DNA of 24,366 nucleotides, taken from positions 1 through 24,366 of IMG/VR virus record IMGVR_UViG_3300020430_000090. One strand, given 5' to 3'. Positions within the stretch are counted from its first letter, which is position 1. Each line of letters begins with the position of its first letter. This document shows, in pieces, positions 5,926 through 12,156 of the stretch. The stretch is from a virus. The notes beneath the pieces are model-generated. The model saw only the letters and a list, made by a program, of their open reading frames with translations, was not told the origin of the DNA and searched no databases. Position numbers and translations under genes: made by a program.

Positions 5926-6247
5926 ATGCTATTAGATTTATATATATTTTTTTTTGTTGTTGTGTTAGGTCTACGGCAGGAAACCTCAGAGCTGTATTAT
6001 TATGTAGGTATTATTGATTGTTGTTCTTTCCACTTTACTTTTGTATATATAACTATAAGAGAGAGAAAGCAACTTGGCCTTTTTTTTAAAGCGTGTGCGT
6101 ATCTGTATAAACTATTTATAACAAGGCACGTTGAGTTATAACCCAGGACGTGCGTCAAAAAACCCAAGGCATTTGAATAATCTATATATAATGCCGAGCT
6201 GCTACCTTGAAAACAAAAGCCGACCAACTCGGTCAGAAAGGGATACT
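5926..6247 (+). promoter_or_regulatory. Intergenic stretch with promoter-like motifs
   Basis: I find no convincing gene in these 322 nt. GCGTGTGCGTAT (6091-6102), followed by TGTATAAAC, resembles the ACGCGT/-10 motif at 4425, 11825 and 11863, and is the best promoter candidate for the next operon. A second TATAAT lies at 6187-6192 without a good -35. CCGAG (6194-6198) could pair with CTCGG near 6229-6233 in the leader. The ribosome site AGAAAGGG sits six bases before ATG 6248. Confidence 0.4.
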
Positions 6248-6604
6248 ATGAGTAAATCAAATATACCAACTTTTCGTTGGGACAATATCCACGTTCCTTC
6301 AGAGAGTTTGCCAAAGAACTTAGACTTCAAGTACAGATGTACTATCTGTGACAAGAAGATACCTAAGGCTAACAAGTTCTGTTACAAATGCAGACAAGAA
6401 TACCAAGTCAATCACGACGGTATATTCAAATACAACATTGATAGATACGAACGCGAGAGACTTGCTGAGAAAGATAAGATACTCAGGGAAGACAAAGCAT
6501 ACCCCATACGTTGTACTTTATGTAGAAAGAATAGAGTACGTAGAGATGGTGGTATCTGTGTAAGATGCCTTAAGTTCATAGGCGTTCTTGAGGAGGAAGA
6601 ATAA
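6248..6604 (+). CDS. Double zinc-ribbon protein
   Basis: A 118-residue protein with two four-cysteine clusters: C31-x2-C34-x10-C45-x2-C48 and C89-x2-C92-x11-C104-x2-C107. They are joined by a charged helix (NIDRYERERLAEKDKILRED). Such paired ribbons often bind nucleic acid or protein partners. I start at ATG 6248 because AAAGGG lies just upstream and the earlier in-frame ATG at 6131 adds an unlikely N-terminus. It opens the operon that runs to 8325. Its end GAGGAGGAAGAATAATGG carries the ribosome site of the next gene, giving the EEEE tail. Exact role unknown. Confidence 0.75.
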   Translation: MSKSNIPTFRWDNIHVPSESLPKNLDFKYRCTICDKKIPKANKFCYKCRQEYQVNHDGIFKYNIDRYERERLAEKDKILREDKAYPIRCTLCRKNRVRRDGGICVRCLKFIGVLEEEE

Positions 6605-6681
6605 TGGAAGAAGAAGATTATACAAAATGTGGTAATCATCAACTAGGTTGTGATTGCACTAACTGGGAGGAGGAGAAATAA
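6604..6681 (+). CDS. 25-residue Cys-containing peptide
   Basis: The frame MEEEDYTKCGNHQLGCDCTN plus WEEEK starts with an ATG sharing one base with the stop of the previous gene and ends sharing one base with the next ATG (TAATG on both sides). A GAGGAGGAA ribosome site precedes it. Cys9, Cys16 and Cys18 with His12 could bind zinc. The coupling on both sides makes translation likely; the function is unknown. Confidence 0.6.
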   Translation: MEEEDYTKCGNHQLGCDCTNWEEEK

Positions 6682-6899
6682 TGCCAGGTATTAATTATAC
6701 AACGTTCACACCTGAGGAATTTATTGATGGAAAAATTCTTGAGATGAACGAGGCTAACGAAACATATAGAAAGATGGCTAAGACTATTGGAGCTGATACT
6801 ACTCAAGCTGATGCAGTCATGGGTAGAGGAACTGAAAATAGATTATTGTTGAGAGCTATATATCAAAGACTAAACGAAATCATAGGGGAGGAAGAATGA
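6681..6899 (+). CDS. Small acidic protein, unknown function
   Basis: A 72-residue, mostly helical protein beginning MPGINYTTFTPEEFIDGKIL. There are no metal-binding cysteines and no membrane segment. A GGGAGGAGGAG ribosome site lies just upstream. The C-terminal GEEE is encoded by the ribosome site of the following gene, which starts in an ATGA overlap. I do not recognise it. Confidence 0.68.
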   Translation: MPGINYTTFTPEEFIDGKILEMNEANETYRKMAKTIGADTTQADAVMGRGTENRLLLRAIYQRLNEIIGEEE

Positions 6900-7123
6900 G
6901 TACTCCTCTTGAAGAACTACAAGAAACAGTAGAGCACCATGTGAAGAATGTAAAACATCTTATGATGATTATAAAAAAGCAACGTGCTGATATAGAATTA
7001 GCTTTCGGGTTGATGACACCTGAACAGCAAGAAGTCTTTATAACTACTGTTAGAATTGCTGATGAACAAGCTAAAGAGATTAAAGATAAGTATGAGGCTA
7101 GAGATGTGGATGAAGAAGAGTAA
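6896..7123 (+). CDS. Small coiled-coil-like protein, unknown function
   Basis: A 75-residue, almost fully helical protein (LEELQETVEHHVKNVKHLM, then KKQRADIELAFGLM). It starts with an ATGA overlap behind GGGGAGGAAG and ends DVDEEE. It may form a coiled coil or bind a partner protein. The next small gene starts inside its last codons. No family recognised. Confidence 0.66.
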   Translation: MSTPLEELQETVEHHVKNVKHLMMIIKKQRADIELAFGLMTPEQQEVFITTVRIADEQAKEIKDKYEARDVDEEE

Positions 7124-7211
7124 GTTCAAACGCAAGAAACCTCAGAACAAGAGGACAATACAAATAGATTATCATTGTACGAAAGATGAAAGGGAGGATA
7201 ATGATTTGTGA
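7110..7211 (+). CDS. 33-residue Lys-rich peptide (possible)
   Basis: A frame starting MKKSKFKRKKPQNKRTIQID and ending DERED-NDL overlaps the previous gene by 14 nt and the next by 11 nt. The N-terminus is very basic and the C-terminus acidic. The ribosome site is weak (GAGG about 12 nt upstream). The end region supplies GGGAGG for the next gene. Coding is plausible from the overlap pattern. Confidence 0.42.
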   Translation: MKKSKFKRKKPQNKRTIQIDYHCTKDEREDNDL

Positions 7212-7365
7212 TAACTGCCGACAGGCAGAGTATAGTAAGTTAGCTATACATAGTAATGTCAAGTCTTCAGTTCACTATATAGTGAAGTGTTACACTTGTG
7301 GTTACGAAACAGTAAAGAAACTAAATACAAAGATGAGAGGAGAAACTTATGCCAAAAGCATTTGA
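7201..7365 (+). CDS. 54-residue zinc-ribbon protein
   Basis: The frame starts MICDNCRQAEYSKLAIH and has C3-x2-C6 and C30-x2-C33, a compact treble-clef or ribbon-like pattern. GGGAGG (7193-7198) lies correctly before ATG 7201. It overlaps the next gene by 17 nt and contains that gene's ribosome site GAGAGGAG. Similar tiny ribbon proteins recur along this operon. The specific role is unknown. Confidence 0.65.
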   Translation: MICDNCRQAEYSKLAIHSNVKSSVHYIVKCYTCGYETVKKLNTKMRGETYAKSI

Positions 7366-7987
7366 TTCGTTTGACGACAACAAGACAGTAAAAGATACTG
7401 TTGCTAAAAGAGAATACAATGTACGACAATTCGTACATACTAATAACATGATTGACCCTAATGCAGTCAAAGATGCAGAGGACATTGAGGTAAGAGACTT
7501 TACCTTTCAAGCAGGTTCTTATCCTGAGGCTATGGGATTAATGCTCGGAGATATGGTACAGAACTATGCGTATAATATGTGTGTAAAAGTTTTGCAGACT
7601 TTTCACGAATGGTTTGAACAGTCAGGTCAAGTACTTACAGATGAGAGAGCATTAGACATACTCAGGTCAGAGGGTATTATCACAGATGAAGATGATATCG
7701 AAGAGATAAAAGATAAAGTAAAAAACAAATGGCACGAGGTAATGATACCTGCAGGGTTTGCTGTTGATGTGCTAGGTAAAATTGTTAGTAACTTTAGAGA
7801 CATGGATAACTTATTGTTTTGGCAAGAGCCTGAACTAATCATAATGGGTAATCCTAATCTTGTTAAGAATATGAACGTTACAGCCGAGACACTCGGTGAT
7901 AAAGCAAAAGATGGTGTGAAGGATATAGAACAGTATCTAGTAAACTTTACATCTAAGAGTAAAAGTAAGAAAGCAGAGGAAGAATGA
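7349..7987 (+). CDS. Conserved-looking early protein, unknown function
   Basis: A 212-residue soluble protein beginning MPKAFDSFDDNKTVKDTVAK. It is helical with an acidic middle (DEDDIEEIKDKVKNKWHEVM, 113-132), a hydrophobic segment near 134-146 too short and broken for a clear membrane span, and a Lys/Ser-rich tail ending AEEE. GAGAGGAG about 8 nt upstream supports ATG 7349. It is the largest protein of this operon but I cannot place it in a family. Confidence 0.68.
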   Translation: MPKAFDSFDDNKTVKDTVAKREYNVRQFVHTNNMIDPNAVKDAEDIEVRDFTFQAGSYPEAMGLMLGDMVQNYAYNMCVKVLQTFHEWFEQSGQVLTDERALDILRSEGIITDEDDIEEIKDKVKNKWHEVMIPAGFAVDVLGKIVSNFRDMDNLLFWQEPELIIMGNPNLVKNMNVTAETLGDKAKDGVKDIEQYLVNFTSKSKSKKAEEE

Positions 7988-8325
7988 TTAATGAAGTAGA
8001 TAAAGCTACAGTTCTATCATTAGAAGACATCAAAGAAAACTACAAGACTACAGTATTTGTGGGACAAACTAGAAGTAGATTTAATGATGATGTGTTTCAA
8101 GAAGCACTGCAACTAGCGTTAGAAAATCCAAATAAATATATTAGGTTCTTTGAGTACTCACATGAAGAATTACTCATGGTGAAGAAAGAAGACAATGCTT
8201 TGAAATCTTTTTGTAAAGGTTACTTTGCTAAAAGAAAGATGAAGACTTTCAAAGTACAATCAATAAGACAAGGTAACAAGGTTACAGGGTTTCTTGTCAA
8301 TATAAAATTAGACGAAGAAGAATGA
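7984..8325 (+). CDS. Small basic protein, unknown function
   Basis: A 113-residue protein starting MINEVDKATVLSLEDIKENY in an ATGA overlap, with the ribosome site GAGGAAGA inside the upstream gene. Residues 80-105 (FAKRKMKTFKVQSIRQGNK) are basic and beta-like, which suits nucleic-acid binding. It ends KLDEEE although no gene starts right behind it. Instead the 318-nt structured intergenic region follows. The gene that once used that ribosome site may have been displaced. No family recognised. Confidence 0.66.
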   Translation: MINEVDKATVLSLEDIKENYKTTVFVGQTRSRFNDDVFQEALQLALENPNKYIRFFEYSHEELLMVKKEDNALKSFCKGYFAKRKMKTFKVQSIRQGNKVTGFLVNIKLDEEE

Positions 8326-8354
8326 GTTTCTACACATAACGGAAACGCATAACT

Positions 8355-8627
8355 GAGCTACTTACAAGTAGGGGTAGGTATTCTATCTCTGTTGCCCTAC
8401 TACTGAAAGTAGGTAGCTCGTACTACATGGGACGCAGCCCTTTCTGTTGATACGTGCATACATAATGTGTTTCGTGTAGTACGAGCTATCTATGAAGTAC
8501 AGGAGTGTGTACACATAAACTACAAGTAAACTGTGAAGTAGGTAGCTTGTAGCACATAGGAAATATCTAAACCACATTCGTGTAGTTTGTTTATTGCTAA
8601 CATACCTGTGTGTTACAAGCTATCTAT
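8355..8627 (+). ncRNA. Three linked stem-loops with covarying tandem 19-bp stems
   Basis: Stem A: 8355-8365 pairs with 8409-8419 (11 bp, one G-U), enclosing AGTAGGG/CCCTACT (8367-8373 with 8395-8401). Stem B: 8409-8427 pairs with 8475-8493, all 19 positions paired, two G-U, 47-nt loop. Stem C: 8538-8556 pairs with 8609-8627, all 19 positions paired, three G-U, 52-nt loop. B and C are diverged copies whose differences keep pairing (C-G to T-A, T-A to C-G, C-G to G-U). Stem A and stem B share arm 8409-8419, so they exclude each other. AAACTACA (8517-8524) can also pair with TGTAGTTT (8581-8588) in the loop of C. The right arm of C ends 4 nt before GAGGAGG, the ribosome site of the gene at 8643. 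An mRNA regulator or processing element is likely. Confidence 0.7.
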
Positions 8628-8642
8628 ATAGAGGAGGAATAT

Positions 8643-8978
8643 ATGATAGAAAAAATACAGTGGATAATCAATCCGATTGCCCACAGAAAAAAGCAAAGGT
8701 TATTTGCTGAGGCCATGTATGAAAAGAATAAGAAAGTTCATGAACAAAATGGATTTTTCTTTATTGATACATTAGTAGATAATGGATTGCCTGATGACTT
8801 ATGGGTATGTGATTTGTGTAACGTTCAGATGAATGTTGAAATACATATACCAGTAGTAGATAACTTAGCAATGTGTGAAACTTGCTATAAGACAAACGAA
8901 AAGTATATCACACCAAAAACAATGGAAAGTGAATGTACTTTAGAATGTTGTGAAATGGAGGAAAAATATGCAACATAA
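8643..8978 (+). CDS. Zinc-ribbon protein downstream of the structured leader
   Basis: A 111-residue protein. A hydrophobic/basic N-terminus (MIEKIQWIINPIAHRKKQRL) is followed by a four-cysteine ribbon C56-x2-C59-x18-C78-x2-C81 and a Cys-rich end (C98, C102, C103). I choose ATG 8643 because GAGGAGGAAT sits just upstream; an in-frame ATG at 8610 lies inside stem C and has no ribosome site. Its translation is a natural target for control by the preceding RNA structures. It overlaps the next gene by 11 nt. Confidence 0.7.
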   Translation: MIEKIQWIINPIAHRKKQRLFAEAMYEKNKKVHEQNGFFFIDTLVDNGLPDDLWVCDLCNVQMNVEIHIPVVDNLAMCETCYKTNEKYITPKTMESECTLECCEMEEKYAT

Positions 8979-9537
8979 TTACAGAGTGGAGACTCACGAA
9001 TACAACTATCTTGTACTAACAACCAATGTACTACAGACATTGAATGAAGAAAGTATAAAGAAAGGTTACAATCGTAATCTCCGTAGAGGTTTCTTTGATG
9101 CTGCTGCAGGTGTTAAAGATGCTTCTGAAATAACAGACAGAGTGGCTATTGATAACTATCCTGTCACTTGTGTAATGGCTATGCCGCATTACCACAAGCA
9201 AGGAAAACTAACAATGCCACACGTGAGAGCTATGTTCAATGTACCTACTGTACCAGTAACTAGCATAAACCAACCTATTGATTTCAAAGAAGTCAAGTGG
9301 GAACAAGTTCTGATTGATATTGCAGGTGAGACTTGGGAGAACATACCTACTGTTCGTCCATACGCTTGGATTGATGTTCCAGAAGGTAGCTCATACGAGA
9401 GACAAATACTTGACGCGGCTGAGGCTAAGTTCAAGAATGATAGTGATGCAACTATAGAAGATATAGAAAATTTCCTATCAAATTCAGAGAAAGAGTTCTT
9501 CAATGACTATGCGAAAAGTCAGCAAGAAGAAGAGTAA
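8968..9537 (+). CDS. Early protein, unknown function
   Basis: A 189-residue soluble protein starting MQHNYRVETHEYNYLVLTTN. Features are a central segment AMPHYHKQGKLTMPHVRAMF with several histidines, a WENIPTVRPYAWIDVPEG stretch, and an acidic helical end with QQEEE. GGAGG lies six bases before ATG 8968; an in-frame ATG at 8950 is less likely. It comes directly before the AAA+ ATPase and VWA genes, with a 24-nt gap, so it may work with them, perhaps as adaptor or substrate. That link is only from position. Confidence 0.66.
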   Translation: MQHNYRVETHEYNYLVLTTNVLQTLNEESIKKGYNRNLRRGFFDAAAGVKDASEITDRVAIDNYPVTCVMAMPHYHKQGKLTMPHVRAMFNVPTVPVTSINQPIDFKEVKWEQVLIDIAGETWENIPTVRPYAWIDVPEGSSYERQILDAAEAKFKNDSDATIEDIENFLSNSEKEFFNDYAKSQQEEE

Positions 9538-9561
9538 TAAATAGAAAGTGAGAAGATAATT

Positions 9562-10248
9562 ATGAATAGTTGGGAACTATTTAACAAAGTGATAGGTACA
9601 TCTGACAGGATTTTACTTTATGGTAAACCTGGTACAGGTAAAACTTATCAAGCAACAAAAGTAAACGTGCCTGAAGGCAAGAATGTATACAGTACTACAT
9701 TGACTATAGATAGTACTGCAGCAGAGATGGTCGGTCATTATATTCCAAACGAGGCAGGTACCTATGATTGGAATGACGGCTTAGCTATACGTGCATGGCG
9801 AGAAGGTACAAGACTAATCATCAACGAGATTGACCACGCAGGTCCTGATGTTACATCAGTACTTCACGCAATCCTTGATGATGCAGACATTGCTAGGTAT
9901 ACATTACCTAACAGCAAGAAAGAAACTGTAATGCCTGCTAAAGGTTTTACTGTTATTGCAACTATGAATGGAACGCCTGATATGCTACCTGAGGCATTGG
10001 CAGACAGGTTCGGAGTTAAGATTGATATTAACACTGTACACCCTGATGCGATTGCTTCACTACCTGAAAACTACAGGTCAGTATACACACAGCGAGATGA
10101 AGATGACATACCTATGTCTATCCGTGCTTGGAAAGAATTTTCTAAGTTGGTAGGTGCAGGTGTAGATATCAAAAGCTCTGCAACTGTGTGTTTTGGTAAA
10201 GATTATGCTAATGACGTTATTGATGCTATAGAGCTACAAGATGTTTAG
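9562..10248 (+). CDS. MoxR/dynein-related-type AAA+ ATPase
   Basis: A compact 228-residue AAA+ protein: Walker A GKPGTGKT (21-28), Walker B-like LIINEID (85-91), sensor 1 VIATMNGTP (131-139) and an arginine-finger-type LADRFGV (146-152). The aspartate usual before the catalytic glutamate in Walker B is Asn here (N88), while E89 is kept. It lacks much of the C-terminal lid. Members of this group form rings that remodel proteins, usually with a VWA-domain partner. The next gene, overlapping by 8 nt, encodes such a partner. Phage copies are often labelled CobS-like, but there is no sign of cobalt chelation here. Confidence 0.85.
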   Translation: MNSWELFNKVIGTSDRILLYGKPGTGKTYQATKVNVPEGKNVYSTTLTIDSTAAEMVGHYIPNEAGTYDWNDGLAIRAWREGTRLIINEIDHAGPDVTSVLHAILDDADIARYTLPNSKKETVMPAKGFTVIATMNGTPDMLPEALADRFGVKIDINTVHPDAIASLPENYRSVYTQRDEDDIPMSIRAWKEFSKLVGAGVDIKSSATVCFGKDYANDVIDAIELQDV

Positions 10249-11704
10249 AAGCAAATCAGTTGAGAGAAAGAGTAAGTCTAATGGCTTACTCAATCTCGCG
10301 TTACAAGACAATGAGTGGTTAATTAAAACTGGTGCTAATGAATACCAAGTAGACCATGGTAACAAAGATATATTGCTGCCGTTGGATTTGGTTAATGCTA
10401 ATACAAAGCAAACGTTCAACAAAGTAATGAAGATACTAGCTTTAGCTGACGCTAAGTATGGCAAAGCACCGAAGATGGTAGGAGTAAAACATCTTCAACC
10501 ATACTATATAGATATGGCAATGATGTTATCTGTGTATTGGTATACTCAGAAGAAAGCATTTCCAAAATTCGACATTCCAAGAAGTATGCAATTTTATACT
10601 GCTTGGATGAACAATGATGGCAAAGCAGAAGGCATTGCTGAAATGGTAAAGAATAATGTAACACTGAAGTTCATAGTCAAAGCAATGATTAATGACCCGT
10701 GGTTGGCATTACACGAATCACGATACAAAACTAACATACCTTATCTATTGTCTTACAATGTAGAATCTAGTACCTTTTCTAATTTAGATAAAGGTGAGAT
10801 GAAGTCACGTGGTAAAGAGCTATGCAGGATTGTAGCTACTGCAGTTGAAATGACAATGAGTGTTCGTAAAGATGCAAAGAAATTCCCTACAGCAAGGTTG
10901 AAAGAAGTTGCTCAGTACTTACACGACATGTGTGAAGATAACAATTTACTATATCATTCTATGCCTAGTGAAGCTATGGAAGGAATAGGAGATATAGAAA
11001 TTGATTTGATGGGAATGAAAGACTTTTCAGACGAGAACAATACCAATCTCGAAAGTGCAATAAACAATGCAATGAGAAGAGATGGCACAGATGTTAGATG
11101 GGCAAAGATGGAGATATCTTATCCATTGCTAGAGAAGTCTTTACCTAACAAACTATTGGGTAAGTCAAAGAAGTACAGTGATATGGGTGTTGCACCTAGA
11201 GCTATGCATAGAGACTTGACTGATAAGAAAGTATTTACTTCTAAGAGTAAAAGAAAATCAGGTACAGTTCTTATAGATGTGAGTGGCTCTATGTCATTTA
11301 CCGAAGAAGATGTACAAGAAATCATTGAAACATTACCTGCTAGTACAGTAGCAATATACTCAGGTGATAGTGATGCTGATGCCAAAGAACCACATAAGGT
11401 TAAAGGAACCCTTCGTATTGTTGGTAAGAATGGTAGATACGTTAAGTACATACCTGACCACGGGTTGCACAATCTTATTGATGGTCCTGCTATTGAGTGG
11501 TTATCGAAACAAGCCGAGCCAAGAATACTTGTAAGCGATTTACAATTTACAGGTATTGATTACGCTAATCTAAAGTATGGTGAGGTTAGCTGTTCAGCAG
11601 AACTAATTACTGAATGTATGCAAATGATTGCAACTAAGAATATCATACCTATTCCAAATATAGATAAAGCAAAAGAATGGGTGGTTAAGTACAGAAACGC
11701 TTAA
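10241..11704 (+). CDS. VWA-domain protein, partner of the AAA+ ATPase
   Basis: A 487-residue protein. The C-terminal third is a von Willebrand A domain with the metal-binding motif DVSGSMS (346-352), a possible threonine/aspartate region around 411-418 and ILVSDLQFTG (429-438) with D433. The N-terminal 330 residues are helical with no recognised domain. The order AAA+ then VWA with an 8-nt overlap is that of MoxR-VWA chaperone pairs and CobS-CobT. The VWA domain usually binds the client or docks on the ring through Mg2+. It ends the operon; a hairpin and terminator follow. Confidence 0.85.
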   Translation: MFRSKSVERKSKSNGLLNLALQDNEWLIKTGANEYQVDHGNKDILLPLDLVNANTKQTFNKVMKILALADAKYGKAPKMVGVKHLQPYYIDMAMMLSVYWYTQKKAFPKFDIPRSMQFYTAWMNNDGKAEGIAEMVKNNVTLKFIVKAMINDPWLALHESRYKTNIPYLLSYNVESSTFSNLDKGEMKSRGKELCRIVATAVEMTMSVRKDAKKFPTARLKEVAQYLHDMCEDNNLLYHSMPSEAMEGIGDIEIDLMGMKDFSDENNTNLESAINNAMRRDGTDVRWAKMEISYPLLEKSLPNKLLGKSKKYSDMGVAPRAMHRDLTDKKVFTSKSKRKSGTVLIDVSGSMSFTEEDVQEIIETLPASTVAIYSGDSDADAKEPHKVKGTLRIVGKNGRYVKYIPDHGLHNLIDGPAIEWLSKQAEPRILVSDLQFTGIDYANLKYGEVSCSAELITECMQMIATKNIIPIPNIDKAKEWVVKYRNA

Positions 11705-11705
11705 C

Positions 11706-11755
11706 AGTGAGTAGCTTAATATATTATAATTATATGTGTTAGGCTTTTACTCACT
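11706..11755 (+). other. Stem-loop after the VWA gene
   Basis: AGTGAGTA (11706-11713) pairs exactly with TACTCACT (11748-11755) around a 34-nt AT-rich loop containing TATTATAAT. It follows the stop codon by two bases. It may protect the 3' end or act with the terminator downstream. Confidence 0.45.
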
Positions 11756-11780
11756 TTGTGCTTAACACATTGAACGGGAT

Positions 11781-11815
11781 ACGGACACGCAAGTGCTCGT
11801 GTCCCGTTTTTTTTT
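11781..11815 (+). terminator. Rho-independent terminator
   Basis: ACGGACACG (11781-11789) pairs with CGTGTCCCGT (11798-11807) with one bulge, loop of 8 nt, and nine T follow (11807-11815). An earlier AACGGG could give an alternative outer pairing. It ends the AAA+/VWA transcript. Confidence 0.85.
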
Positions 11816-11824
11816 GCTCTTTAT

Positions 11825-11839
11825 ACGCGTGTGTATTAC
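11825..11839 (+). promoter_or_regulatory. ACGCGT box with -10-like element (first copy)
   Basis: ACGCGTGTGTATTAC: the ACGCGT box is nine bases before TATTAC. It lies ten bases after the terminator and upstream of the second copy at 11863, so it could be an operator or a tandem promoter for the HTH/metallophosphoesterase unit. Confidence 0.4.
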
Positions 11840-11862
11840 ACGAAAAAAATTTTGCCTTCCTT

Positions 11863-11877
11863 ACGCGTGCGTATACT
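11863..11877 (+). promoter_or_regulatory. ACGCGT box with -10-like element (second copy)
   Basis: ACGCGTGCGTATACT: same 9-base offset as the first copy, here with the good -10 hexamer TATACT (11872-11877). A separate TAATAT (11913-11918), exactly seven bases before ATG 11926, would give a leaderless transcript of the next gene. Confidence 0.45.
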
Positions 11878-11925
11878 TTCTTAATTTTCTGCACATTTTC
11901 GCAAACTTCTGTTAATATTATAGAT

Positions 11926-12156
11926 ATGAGTAAAAATATAAACGAACTTCTCAACAGTGTCGTTTCTAATTCGGGAAAGTGGTACGAAAATGTATCATCA
12001 GAAGTGCAAGAATTTTTAGATGGTGTTGCAGGGTTAGTAGAACAAGGTAAGCAAGTTAATGCAGTTACAATCACAGATATCTTAGATGAACAATTTAAAA
12101 TTAATATTACCCCAACGAGTGTGAGAAATTGGTTAAGAGAAATAAAGAAGAGATAG
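11926..12156 (+). CDS. HTH protein, probable N-terminal part of the metallophosphoesterase
   Basis: A 76-residue frame starting MSKNINELLNSVVSNSGKWY. Residues 45-72 (AVTITDILDEQFKI, TPTSVRNWLREIKK) look like a helix-turn-helix of the kind seen in phage small DNA-binding proteins. There is no Shine-Dalgarno sequence before ATG 11926; TAATAT seven bases upstream suggests a leaderless start. The frame ends TAG at 12154-12156 inside the next frame, which lies in the -1 phase and lacks a good start. Joining both at ATA-AAG-AAG yields a continuous helix. It is therefore either one frameshifted gene or a broken gene. Confidence 0.65.
   Translation: MSKNINELLNSVVSNSGKWYENVSSEVQEFLDGVAGLVEQGKQVNAVTITDILDEQFKINITPTSVRNWLREIKKR

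Noticed and set aside
5926-6247. Short frames on both strands in the intergenic stretch, and an N-terminal extension of the 6248 gene to 6131
   Set aside because: Composition is hydrophobic noise from AT-rich DNA, and the good ribosome site is at 6248.
8409-8627. CRISPR-like repeats
   Set aside because: Only two unit copies, inverted arms rather than direct repeats with constant spacers, and no cas genes.
9562-11704. Cobaltochelatase CobS-CobT involved in cobalamin synthesis
   Set aside because: The pair fits general MoxR-VWA architecture; there are no cobalamin genes or CobT-specific features visible.
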